Source: Dehalococcoidales bacterium
Lineage (GTDB): Bacteria > Chloroflexota > Dehalococcoidia > Dehalococcoidales > UBA5760
NCBI GenBank assembly: GCA_016931015.1
Contig: JAFGFP010000043.1
Location: forward strand, 1-17,866
Length of the DNA stretch: 17,866 nt
Reading direction: 5' to 3'
The notes beneath the pieces are model-generated. The model was given only the letters and a program-made list of their open reading frames with translations, was not told the origin of the DNA and did no database searches. The position numbers and the translations under genes are program-made. Positions 7,620 through 14,513 of the stretch are shown here, in pieces; position 1 is the stretch's first letter, and each line of letters opens with the position of its first letter.

Positions 7620-8130
7620 TCAGCTTCTCCAGAGAGGACTCGTTAATGATGGTAAAGTCGGCCACGGCGATGGGCCCGCCCTTATTGACGTTCTCGATTT
7701 CCGCACGGTCCCGGCTGGCCGCCTCCTCCGGCGTCAGGCGGCGCTCCGGCCTCCGGCCGAGTCGGGCGTGTCTTACCCTCGGCGAGGCATAAACGGCCAC
7801 CATGTGGAAGCTGTCTCCGTAGTAGTCTTTGAGCAATAGGTACTCCTCCCAGGAGTAGAGCCCGTCGATGACCACGTCGGCGTGCTCTAGGGCGGAGTCA
7901 ATATCGGGCAGGCTCAGCTTGGCATAGGCCGCCATGCCGTGCTTTTTACGCAGAAGCTCCCTCACCTGGCGCTCGTTCCCCTCGCTCAGAGCTAGCCCCC
8001 GACTCTTTACCTCCCGGTCGGTAATGTCCCCGAAGCGCACCCGGCTAAAGCCGCTTTCCTCAAATACCCGGGCGACCTCGGACTTGCCGGACCCGGCCAT
8101 GCCGACCACGGAAACTACTTTTCTGCTCAT
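7576..8130 (-). CDS. P-loop nucleotide kinase, UPF0200 / dephospho-CoA-kinase-like
   Basis: A 184-residue P-loop protein of the adenylate-kinase/dephospho-CoA-kinase type. Walker A is VVGMAGSGKSEVA (8-20). FGDITDREVKSRG (33-45) then VVIDGLYSWEEY (86-97), AVYASPRVRHARL (112-124), a basic RRPERR lid, and IAVADFTIINE (154-164) match the pattern I recall for UPF0200 proteins, best known from archaea. The substrate is unknown, and a canonical CoaE role is not assured. The next gene is a dCMP deaminase, so a nucleotide role is plausible. The last codons (EVKEVISKLKRS) are encoded by a short duplicated segment, so the C-terminus may have been reshaped by repeat expansion. The start is ATG 8130; no good ribosome site precedes it. 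Confidence 0.8.
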   Translation of the reverse strand: MSRKVVSVVGMAGSGKSEVARVFEESGFSRVRFGDITDREVKSRGLALSEGNERQVRELLRKKHGMAAYAKLSLPDIDSALEHADVVIDGLYSWEEYLLLKDYYGDSFHMVAVYASPRVRHARLGRRPERRLTPEEAASRDRAEIENVNKGGPIAVADFTIINESSLEKLRGEVKEVISKLKRS

Positions 8131-8146
8131 GGGCTATACGGGCTTC

Positions 8147-8175
8147 ATTATAAGAGAAACCGCGCCCGATAGCAA
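8147..8175 (-). promoter_or_regulatory. predicted promoter of the P-loop kinase gene
   Basis: On the - strand a perfect TATAAT (8152-8147) lies 17 bases from TTGCTA (8175-8170), which matches four of six bases of the -35 consensus. Transcription would begin near 8140, leaving a leader of only about ten bases before ATG 8130, without a Shine-Dalgarno sequence. It is one arm of a compact divergent promoter. Confidence 0.6.
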
Positions 8176-8194
8176 TGAAGCCGCCCCCGACCTG

Positions 8195-8203
8195 TGCTAT
8201 AAT
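8195..8203 (+). promoter_or_regulatory. extended -10 promoter of the nucleotidyltransferase gene
   Basis: TGCTATAAT is a perfect extended -10 element. Only seven bases separate its last T from ATG 8211, so transcription should start at or next to the start codon (leaderless mRNA). No convincing -35 hexamer lies 16-18 bases upstream; the TG extension probably compensates. An inverted partner, ATAGCA, lies at 8169-8174. Confidence 0.6.
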
Positions 8204-8210
8204 GCGGGAT

Positions 8211-9467
8211 ATGATAGCGACCAATCTGGCTAGTAAGCTTAAAGAGGGGCTGCCGGCGGAGCTTGCCGGCTTTATGAAGACGGCGGCTGAGCTGGCTGCG
8301 GAGCGGGGGCTCAGCCTCTATCTGGTGGGTGGGGTGGTGCGCGACCTGCTCCTGGGAAAGCCTAATTTCGACCTCGACCTGGTGGTCGAGGGGGATGCCG
8401 TGGCCTTGGCCCGGGAACTGGCCGGGATAAAGGCGGCCAAAATCACCACCCATCCCCGCTTTAAGACGGCTAAGCTCACCTGGGCGGGACTCAGCGTCGA
8501 TTTTACCACCGCCCGTTCCGAAAGCTACGAACACCCCGGGGCGTTGCCCACCGTCACCCCCGGCTCTTTGGAGAGCGACCTCTTCCGCCGTGACTTTACC
8601 ATTAACGCCATGGCCGTCTCGCTCGACGCTGGCCGTTACGGCGAGTTGATTGACCACTACGGGGGGCAGACCGACCTTGCGCAGAGGCTAATCCGCGTGC
8701 TGCACGAAAGGAGCTTTACCGACGATGCCACCCGTATCTGGCGGGCGCTGCGCTACGAGCAGCGGCTCGATTTCCAACTGGAAGAGGCCACCCTCAACTG
8801 GCTCAAGCGGGATATTGTGCAGTTGAATACCATCAGCGGCGACCGGCTGCGCTACGAGCTGGAGTGCGTTTTCCGGGAGGCGCGTCCGGAGAAAGTCCTG
8901 TGCCGCGCCGACGAGCTCGGTGTCCTTCAGAAGCTGCACCCAGCGCTTAGGGCCGACGCTTGGCTGGAAGACAGGTTCCGGCTAGCCCGTAAGCTCACCC
9001 TGCCCCAGCCGCCCTCGTTTGCCCTCTATCTGGCGCTGCTTGCCTACCGTTTGAACGGCGATGAGTGCGCCGAGCTTAGCACTAGCCTTAAGCTGTCCAA
9101 GCCGGTCGCCCGCGTCGTGCACGATGCCGCTAGCCTCAAGGCTAAAATAAAGGCCCTAGCCTACCCTGAGATTAAGCCCAGCTATGTCTACCGGCTCCTC
9201 TGTGGGTTCTCCCAATCGGCGGTTGTTGCCGTCTCCATAGCGGCGGCCTCGCCGGTGGCCCGGCAGCACCTGGAAAGCTACCTGCATAAACTACGTTATG
9301 TCAAGCCAGCCCTGGGCGGCAGTGATTTAATAGCTATGGGTGTCGCCCCCGGCCCCCGGGTAAAAGAGCTCCTGGAGCGGCTGCGTGATGCCCGCCTGAA
9401 TGGCGAAGCGCTCAGCCGGCAGGATGAAGCGGCGCTGGTTAAGGAGTGGTTGACGGAGGCGACTTAG
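8211..9467 (+). CDS. class II tRNA nucleotidyltransferase / poly(A) polymerase family protein
   Basis: A class II nucleotidyltransferase-superfamily protein, most likely the CCA-adding (or A-adding) enzyme that finishes tRNA 3' ends. From ATG 8211 it has 418 residues. The head domain has LVGGVVRDLLLG (38-49) and the metal-binding DLD at 54-56. RRDFTINAMA (126-135) follows, then FTDDATRIWRALRYEQRLDF in the position of the nucleotide-selecting EDxxR motif, here DDATR. The remaining part is helical body and tail, with no HD phosphohydrolase domain seen. CCA versus A-only specificity cannot be read safely. An in-frame ATG at 8175 exists but lies upstream of the promoter's -10 box, so 8211 is preferred. 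No Shine-Dalgarno is present, consistent with a leaderless start. Confidence 0.88.
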   Translation: MIATNLASKLKEGLPAELAGFMKTAAELAAERGLSLYLVGGVVRDLLLGKPNFDLDLVVEGDAVALARELAGIKAAKITTHPRFKTAKLTWAGLSVDFTTARSESYEHPGALPTVTPGSLESDLFRRDFTINAMAVSLDAGRYGELIDHYGGQTDLAQRLIRVLHERSFTDDATRIWRALRYEQRLDFQLEEATLNWLKRDIVQLNTISGDRLRYELECVFREARPEKVLCRADELGVLQKLHPALRADAWLEDRFRLARKLTLPQPPSFALYLALLAYRLNGDECAELSTSLKLSKPVARVVHDAASLKAKIKALAYPEIKPSYVYRLLCGFSQSAVVAVSIAAASPVARQHLESYLHKLRYVKPALGGSDLIAMGVAPGPRVKELLERLRDARLNGEALSRQDEAALVKEWLTEAT

Positions 9468-9486
9468 TCTATAATAGGGCTATAAT
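9450..9486 (+). promoter_or_regulatory. candidate promoter with tandem TATAAT boxes
   Basis: Two perfect TATAAT hexamers lie at 9470-9475 and 9481-9486, eleven bases apart. TTGACG at 9450-9455 resembles a -35 box but is only 14 bases from the first TATAAT and 25 from the second, so neither pairing is ideal. They precede the membrane protein gene at 9522. Confidence 0.45.
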
Positions 9487-9521
9487 CCGGTTCGGAATAA
9501 TTCTGCGAGGAGGGCTTGGTA

Positions 9522-10604
9522 ATGGAGCTATCCCCGAAGGAAAGAAAGAAAATCTACGAGGAGGAGAAAGCGCGGCGTGAGTCCGAAGGAGACACGGGCT
9601 CAAGCACAAACCTGAAGCCAAACACGGCCGGCCTGCTGTGCTACCTGGGTGTCTGGGTAACGGGTATTATCTTTCTCATCATAGAGCGCAAGAACCGGAT
9701 AGTCCGTTTTCACGCCATGCAGTCCCTGGTCACTTTCGGTATCCTGGGTATTGTCATCGCCATCGCCGATGCCGTCCGCAGCTGGACGCCCTGGTGGTGG
9801 GGACAGCCGGGCTGGAACTGGTTCTTTCAGCCGCAGATAGTGGTCGCCAATATCGTCTTCGGGGTCTTCATGGCGATTAGCATCGTGCTGTGGCTGGTTA
9901 TGATGTACCAGACCTATCACGGCCGCCTGTTGAAGCTGGCAGTCTTTGGGGAGCTGGCCCAGAAGCTGCTGGCCAAGCTGGACGGCATCCAGGAAGGAGA
10001 TTTACAGCCGCCGGCGGCAGAGCCCGCCCGCAGCGAACCCGAGCCGCCGCCCGCCGCCAAGGAGGTGCCGGTGGCCAAAACCGGTCTGGACGCTCACCTC
10101 GAGGGTACCCGAGTTGGTAGAATCGCCGCCTCGGTAGCCAACATCGTCTGGAGCTCTATCTTCCTGGTCTTCTTTAACTTTTTCAGTAAATACTTCGCCG
10201 TCTACTCGCGTGAAGCTATCGACGGCATTACCCGGTGGCACGCCTACCCGCTCTTTACCCCCGACCTCAGCTCGGTGCTCCCGATTCTCAACGTAACCCT
10301 GATTCTCTCTATCATCGGGCACAGTATTGCCATCGCCGTGGACAAATACCTGGTGCGCCAGATTATCCTGATTGTGCTCCACATCCTGGGCATGATAACG
10401 GTGATAACCTTTATCCGGGTGTTCCCCTTCGACTTCAGCGTGGTGCCTCACGCGGGTGCGGCGGCGGCCCTCCCGACCGTGGCCCTGGTCATCATGATTC
10501 TGATAGCCATCGGCCTGGGTGTCGGCGCCCTGGTCAGGTTTGTCAAGCTGATAGTCAATCTGGCTAAAGAGAGCGGCCGGTCGGTTTCTAATCCACCTGC
10601 TTGA
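9522..10604 (+). CDS. two-domain integral membrane protein with N-terminal DUF4870-like domain
   Basis: Function unknown. The 360 residues begin with a charged cytosolic segment (SPKERKKIYEEEKARRE). Three membrane helices follow at about 36-54, 67-85 and 107-129, with IERKNRIVRFHAMQSL between the first two; the RFHAxQS pattern is typical of DUF4870/Tic20-like proteins. A Pro/Ala/Glu-rich linker (about 155-190) leads to a second membrane domain with helices near 205-227, 251-272, 278-300 and 316-338, which I do not recognise. ATG 9522 is chosen because GAGGAGGG (9507-9514) is seven bases upstream; the in-frame TTG at 9516 is too close to it. The 3' end overlaps the convergent rubrerythrin gene by 17 bases. 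No signal peptide or catalytic motif is seen. Confidence 0.8.
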   Translation: MELSPKERKKIYEEEKARRESEGDTGSSTNLKPNTAGLLCYLGVWVTGIIFLIIERKNRIVRFHAMQSLVTFGILGIVIAIADAVRSWTPWWWGQPGWNWFFQPQIVVANIVFGVFMAISIVLWLVMMYQTYHGRLLKLAVFGELAQKLLAKLDGIQEGDLQPPAAEPARSEPEPPPAAKEVPVAKTGLDAHLEGTRVGRIAASVANIVWSSIFLVFFNFFSKYFAVYSREAIDGITRWHAYPLFTPDLSSVLPILNVTLILSIIGHSIAIAVDKYLVRQIILIVLHILGMITVITFIRVFPFDFSVVPHAGAAAALPTVALVIMILIAIGLGVGALVRFVKLIVNLAKESGRSVSNPPA

Positions 10605-11091
10605 ACGTCTTAAGCGGCGCGCCGCATATCGGGCACTTCTCCGGGGCCTCTCCGCCCACGGTGTAGCCGCATCTCTGGCAGACGAAGTAGGGCTCGTCCT
10701 TCAGGTCTTTGGCTTCGTTAAGGACTTCCAGCGCCTGCCGGTAGAGAGAGTGGTGGATTTTCTCGACCTGGTTCGCCCAGGTAAAGACGGTCTCAGCCGG
10801 TTGATTCGTCTCGGCCTTGGCCTGGGTAATGAAGCCGGGGTACATCTGGCTGAACTCGTAGTGCTCCCCGTCGATAGCGGCTTTAAGGTTATCGCTGGTC
10901 GACTTTATCTCGCCCATCGTCCTCAGGTGATTTCGGGCGTGAACCGTCTCCGCTTCCGATGCCGCCCGGAACAGCCGGGCGATAACCGGGTGTCCCTCGG
11001 CGTCAGCCTTTTCGGCGAAGTAGAGATAGCGTCGGCTGGCCTGGCTCTCCCCGGCGAATGCTTCCTGTAGATTGTCCTGCGTGTTGCTCAT
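10588..11091 (-). CDS. rubrerythrin
   Basis: A diiron peroxidase that reduces hydrogen peroxide in anaerobes and microaerophiles. The 167 residues have the standard two-domain order. A ferritin-like four-helix domain carries Glu15 (AGESQASRRY), Glu48 and His51 (EAETVHARNH), Glu76/Glu79 (GEHYEF) and Glu110 with His113 (VEKIHH). It is followed by a C-terminal rubredoxin-like iron site, CQRCG (138-142) and CPICG (153-157). ATG 11091 is preceded by GGGGGAG (11101-11095, - strand). It lies 46 bases downstream of ispE on the same strand and may be read from that operon or from its own weak promoter. It is the clearest sign of an anaerobic lifestyle in the window. Confidence 0.95.
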   Translation of the reverse strand: MSNTQDNLQEAFAGESQASRRYLYFAEKADAEGHPVIARLFRAASEAETVHARNHLRTMGEIKSTSDNLKAAIDGEHYEFSQMYPGFITQAKAETNQPAETVFTWANQVEKIHHSLYRQALEVLNEAKDLKDEPYFVCQRCGYTVGGEAPEKCPICGAPLKTFKQVD

Positions 11092-11121
11092 TGGCTCCCC
11101 CTTCAGTATCCGGTTTATTGA

Positions 11122-11127
11122 ATTATA
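11122..11127 (-). promoter_or_regulatory. possible -10 box upstream of rubrerythrin
   Basis: A perfect TATAAT on the - strand lies about 30 bases before ATG 11091, in the only gap (46 bases) between ispE and rubrerythrin. No matching -35 hexamer is found 16-18 bases upstream, so an independent promoter is only a possibility. Confidence 0.35.
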
Positions 11128-11137
11128 ATACGGCTCG

Positions 11138-12001
11138 TCACGGATAATCTATATTTGCTGAGGTGCTGGCGAGATAGGCCTCCAGCCCCTGCTTACGGAG
11201 AGACTTATAAATTCTCTCCGCCTGAGCCTTATCCCGGCTCAGTGTAAATAGGGCCGGCCCCGAGCCAGCCAGGTGAACCTCGGGGGCCCCGCAGCTGAGA
11301 AAGCGCTCCCAATATTCGCCGAGCCCTGTAAAGCAGTCCGGGGCCACCCGGTCGAACACGTTAAAGATCATGCTTAATGGCAACTCTCCCCGGCCGGCTA
11401 TCTGGTCGGCCATTCTTAAGGTAGCCTCCCCGCTGGTATAGTGCTCGCTCCCGATACGAGCATAGAGACGGCCGGTCTTTCCCGGCGCTCTGGCTACCGG
11501 CGGCAGCATCAGAACGAGCCAGGTCTGCTTAAGGGATGGTAGCGGTCTTACCAGCTCGCCCCGGCCGGTAAGAAGGGCCGTGCCGCCGTGGAGAAAGAAG
11601 GGGACGTCGCTTCCCAGCTCGGTAGCCAGTCCGATGAGTTTTTCATGAGTTAAGTCCAGTTTCCAGAGCTGGCTCAGACCGCGCAGCACCGTCGCGGCGT
11701 CGCTACTGTCCCCGCCCAGCCCCGAGAGTAATGGGATGTGCTTATCCAGGGTGACTACTGCCCCCTGGGAGCCGCCGGTCTGCTCGCGGATTAGGTTGGC
11801 GGCCCTGGTTACCAGGCTCTTTGACGCCAGCCAGCTATGGTCGGCGCAGCGAAACTCAACCCCATCGCCTGCCTGAAACTGGAGCCTGTCACACAGGTCT
11901 ATGGTCTGGACGACGCTGCGGATTTCGTGAAAGCCGTCGGGGCACTTTGCCAGCACCTCTAGGGTGAGGTTTATCTTGGCCGGGGCGAAAACGGTCAGCA
12001 T
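11138..12001 (-). CDS. ispE: 4-diphosphocytidyl-2-C-methyl-D-erythritol kinase
   Basis: Phosphorylates CDP-methylerythritol at the 2-hydroxyl in the MEP isoprenoid pathway. The 287 residues show the GHMP-kinase plan: APAKINL with Lys9 near the N-terminus, the ATP loop PLLSGLGGDSSDAA (90-103), ELGSDVPFFLHGGTAL (128-143) with catalytic Asp132, and a late LAGSGPALF motif. The phosphate loop has Asp where many homologues have Gly or Ala, a common variant rather than a defect. ATG 12001 overlaps the rsmA stop by seven bases, so the two genes are probably translated together. rsmA-ispE adjacency is common in bacteria. Its presence implies the MEP rather than the mevalonate route. Confidence 0.95.
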   Translation of the reverse strand: MLTVFAPAKINLTLEVLAKCPDGFHEIRSVVQTIDLCDRLQFQAGDGVEFRCADHSWLASKSLVTRAANLIREQTGGSQGAVVTLDKHIPLLSGLGGDSSDAATVLRGLSQLWKLDLTHEKLIGLATELGSDVPFFLHGGTALLTGRGELVRPLPSLKQTWLVLMLPPVARAPGKTGRLYARIGSEHYTSGEATLRMADQIAGRGELPLSMIFNVFDRVAPDCFTGLGEYWERFLSCGAPEVHLAGSGPALFTLSRDKAQAERIYKSLRKQGLEAYLASTSANIDYP

Positions 12002-12882
12002 TCCGTCCGGCCCTCCCTAAGCTGGCTGAAGACCCGCCACAGCCCGGCCCACTCCTCTAAGGTGAGCGTCCCCGCCCGGCGCTGGGGGACGATGCCCGCC
12101 TCTTGTAGTAAGGATAGGGCTTCGGGCTTGGGGAGCTTGAGCCCCTGCGCCAGGGAGTTAGCCAGTTGCTTACGGGCGGCGCTGAAGCCCGCCCGCACCA
12201 GGCTGAAGAAGCCGTCTTGGTCGCTAACCGCGACCGCCGGTGTGGGGTAGACCTCTATCCTCAGTATCGCCGAGTCAACCTCCGGCGCCGGGTAGAAGCA
12301 GCCGGCGGGCACGAGGCTCACTATCTCCGGACGGCTATAGAACTGGACGCTGACGCTTAAGATGCTCATCTGCCCCGGCTCAGCGGTAATCGCCTCGGCG
12401 ACCTCACGCTGCACCATGACCACCATCAGTTGGGGCTTGGTGGGGGCAGTCAGAAAATGGCGAAGCACGGGCGAGGTAATGTAGTAAGGGAGGTTGGCGA
12501 CCACCTTGTAGCTTAAGGTGCCCTTGGTAGGTTCGGGAAGCCCCGCCTCTTTAAGCATGGTCTCCGGGTTGATATCGAGAATATTCCCGTTCACGATGCT
12601 GACGTTGCTTAAGGAATCCAGTTTCTTTTGCAGGAGGACGGCCAGGTTACCGTCCAGCTCGACGCTGAAGAGCCGGGCTACCCTGGCGGCGAGCTCCCTG
12701 GTAAGCACCCCCAGCCCGGGCCCGACCTCGATAACAGTGTCGTCGGGGGTTAGCTCAGCGGCCTGGATAATCGTCTGGAGCACGCCTTCGTCGATGAGAA
12801 AGTGCTGCCCCAGCCCCTTTCTGGCCCGCAGCCCGAAACGGTGCAGAAGCCGCTTCGTCTCTGTTCCCAGGGTCTCTCTCAA
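11995..12882 (-). CDS. rsmA: 16S rRNA (adenine1518-N6/adenine1519-N6)-dimethyltransferase
   Basis: Dimethylates two adjacent adenines in the 3'-terminal hairpin of 16S rRNA during 30S assembly (KsgA). Motifs counted from the TTG start are KGLGQHFL (22-29), the SAM-binding VIEVGPGLGVLTREL (50-64), NLPYYITSPVL (130-140), FYPAPEVDSA, and the C-terminal helical KsgA domain with RAGFSAARKQL. I place the start at TTG 12882 because GGAGGA (12891-12886, - strand) sits just upstream, giving 295 residues. An in-frame GTG at 12900 would add six residues but has no ribosome site. The SD spacing is short, so the choice is moderate. It is the first gene of an rsmA-ispE pair, transcribed divergently from thiL. 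Confidence 0.93.
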   Translation of the reverse strand: MRETLGTETKRLLHRFGLRARKGLGQHFLIDEGVLQTIIQAAELTPDDTVIEVGPGLGVLTRELAARVARLFSVELDGNLAVLLQKKLDSLSNVSIVNGNILDINPETMLKEAGLPEPTKGTLSYKVVANLPYYITSPVLRHFLTAPTKPQLMVVMVQREVAEAITAEPGQMSILSVSVQFYSRPEIVSLVPAGCFYPAPEVDSAILRIEVYPTPAVAVSDQDGFFSLVRAGFSAARKQLANSLAQGLKLPKPEALSLLQEAGIVPQRRAGTLTLEEWAGLWRVFSQLREGRTEC

Positions 12883-12933
12883 GTGTCCTCCATGTTGCAC
12901 CTTGACTGCGTGGGTATCGGGTATCCCCTAAAG

Positions 12934-12942
12934 AATATAGCA
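12934..12942 (-). promoter_or_regulatory. extended -10 promoter of rsmA
   Basis: TGCTATATT on the - strand is an extended -10 element matching TATAAT at five of six positions. Transcription would start near 12927, leaving a leader of about 45 bases containing the GGAGGA that supports the TTG start. No -35 hexamer is apparent in the GC-rich sequence upstream. Confidence 0.45.
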
Positions 12943-12972
12943 GCTTTCGCGGGCGGTGGCTAGCATCTCTGG

Positions 12973-13002
12973 TTGTTAGCCTGAATCTGAGCATGCTATA
13001 AT
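12973..13002 (+). promoter_or_regulatory. promoter of thiL operon, predicted leaderless
   Basis: TTGTTA (12973-12978) and TGCTATAAT (12994-13002) form a promoter with an 18-base spacer from the -35 to TATAAT. The last T of the -10 box is only six bases from GTG 13009, so the mRNA should begin at or near the start codon. A palindrome AGCATGCT (12990-12997) overlaps the extended -10, and TAGCAT at 12961-12966 pairs with ATGCTA at 12993-12998. Confidence 0.6.
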
Positions 13003-13008
13003 CTGCCT

Positions 13009-14022
13009 GTGAAGGTCTCGGAACTGGGTGAATTCGGGCTGATAGCGCTTATTGCGGAAGTCGCTGCGCCCACGCAGCAGAAAGAGACCCCCGCCGGGAG
13101 TAATCTTCTAATCGGCATCGGCGACGACGCCGCTGCCTGGCGCGGTAAGGCCGCAGTCCAGCTAGTTACCGTCGATTCCTTTATTCAGGACGTCCACTTC
13201 TCGCTGGACGTTACCCCCTGGTGGGAGGTGGGCTGGAAGGCGCTCGCGGTTAACCTGAGTGACATCGCTGCTATGGGCGGTATCACCGAGTACGCCGTGG
13301 TCTCGCTGGCCCTTCCCGAGGACACCGAGGTCGAGGATGTCCGGGCGCTCTACCAGGGGGTGACCGCCCTGGCGCTTGAGTCCGGGGTGGCTATCGTCGG
13401 CGGCGATACCAGCCGCGGCCCGCAGGTGGCGCTGAACATTACCGTCCTGGGCAGTACCCTGAATCGCGATGAAAAGATGCTCACCCGCTCCGGGGCTAAG
13501 GCCGGTGACAAGATAGCGGTTACCGGCTATCTGGGCGCCGCCAGCGCCGGCTGGGAGATGTTTGCTAAGAAGCTCCGCTTTGATGCCGGAACCACTGCTC
13601 GTCTGAAAGAGGCCTTTCTGCATCCCCGCCCCCGCCTTGCGGAGGGCAGACTGCTTTTAGAGCAAGGGGTCGAAGCGGCGATAGACATTAGTGACGGCCT
13701 GGTCGCCGACCTGGGACATATTTGTCAGGCAAGCCGGCTCGGGGCCCGTGTTGATGTTAACGCGGTGCCCGTTGACCCGGTGGTTAAGGCGGCCTTCGCT
13801 GAGCGGGCCCTGGAGCTGGCGCTCTCTGGGGGCGAGGACTACGAGCTCCTCTTTACCGCTAGCGCCGGGGTTATCAGTAGGATTACTAAGATGATGGAGT
13901 GCCCGGTCACGGTAATCGGCGACATGGTCGCCGGCCCGGAAAACGGGGTAGCCCTTTTCGACCGTGAGGGAAATTCCTTTAAGCTACCGAGTGGCGGCTG
14001 GGAGCACTTCAGGCAGAGATGA
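13009..14022 (+). CDS. thiL: thiamine-monophosphate kinase
   Basis: Phosphorylates thiamine monophosphate to thiamine diphosphate, the active cofactor, using ATP and Mg. The 337 residues fit the family. Metal and nucleotide motifs are GIGDDAA (36-42), VTVDSFIQDVHF (53-64), WKALAVNLSDIAAMGG (76-91), IVGGDTSRG (129-137), AIDISDGLVADLGHI (224-238) and LSGGEDYELLF (272-282). No other thiamine biosynthesis gene is in the window, so it may serve salvage or a pathway encoded elsewhere. The GTG start fits the promoter position and has no Shine-Dalgarno. The stop overlaps tsaE as ATGA; thiL next to tsaE is a recurrent bacterial arrangement. Confidence 0.95.
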   Translation: MKVSELGEFGLIALIAEVAAPTQQKETPAGSNLLIGIGDDAAAWRGKAAVQLVTVDSFIQDVHFSLDVTPWWEVGWKALAVNLSDIAAMGGITEYAVVSLALPEDTEVEDVRALYQGVTALALESGVAIVGGDTSRGPQVALNITVLGSTLNRDEKMLTRSGAKAGDKIAVTGYLGAASAGWEMFAKKLRFDAGTTARLKEAFLHPRPRLAEGRLLLEQGVEAAIDISDGLVADLGHICQASRLGARVDVNAVPVDPVVKAAFAERALELALSGGEDYELLFTASAGVISRITKMMECPVTVIGDMVAGPENGVALFDREGNSFKLPSGGWEHFRQR

Positions 14023-14507
14023 AATCAACCCATCTTGATATCATAAGCCACCGTCCGGAAGAAACTCAGGAGATTGGCCGCCGCATCGGCGAGCTGGCTC
14101 GAGCGGGCGATGTCCTGCTCCTGGTCGGGGAGCTGGGGGCCGGGAAGACCTGTCTCACTCAAGGTATCGCCTGGGGGCTGGGTATCGCGGATTATGCCTT
14201 GAGCCCTTCCTTCGTTATCGTGAGAGAGCTTACCGGCCGGCTGAAGCTGTACCACATCGACCTGTTCCGCCTTGAGCGCCTTGAGGAAATTGATGACCTG
14301 GGCCTGGACGATTACCTGTACGGGAGCGGCGTCTCTGTTGTAGAATGGGCTGATAAGGGGTGGGCGCTGCTGCCCGCCGAGCATTTCCGGATTGAGATAG
14401 AGTTCTTGGATGATACCGAGCGCCGCCTCCGCTTTAAGCCCAGCGGCGCGCGCTACCGGGAGCTGCTGGCAGAGCTAAGAGAGCTTTTTCCTCCGCTAGA
14501 AGAGTGA
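14019..14507 (+). CDS. tsaE: tRNA t6A synthesis ATPase TsaE
   Basis: The ATPase subunit that works with TsaB and TsaD to transfer threonylcarbamoyl to adenosine 37 of ANN-decoding tRNAs. The 162 residues are typical. Walker A is VGELGAGKTCLTQG (36-49). LSPSFVIVREL (61-71), LYHIDLFRL (77-85) with Asp81, and VVEWADKG (107-114) with the Glu109-Trp110 pair are family hallmarks. It overlaps the thiL stop by four bases and is followed six bases later by tsaB, so the two partners are co-translated. The third partner, tsaD, and the TC-AMP synthase tsaC are not in this window. Confidence 0.95.
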   Translation: MKSTHLDIISHRPEETQEIGRRIGELARAGDVLLLVGELGAGKTCLTQGIAWGLGIADYALSPSFVIVRELTGRLKLYHIDLFRLERLEEIDDLGLDDYLYGSGVSVVEWADKGWALLPAEHFRIEIEFLDDTERRLRFKPSGARYRELLAELRELFPPLEE

Positions 14508-14513
14508 CTACTG

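Noticed and set aside
8175..8210. In-frame ATG at 8175 as an earlier start for the nucleotidyltransferase
   Set aside because: It lies upstream of the gene's own TGCTATAAT, has no ribosome site, and would overlap the -35 box of the divergent gene.
12883..13008. TPP riboswitch before thiL
   Set aside because: The gap is short, the promoter sits directly at the GTG, and no space is left for an aptamer in the transcript.
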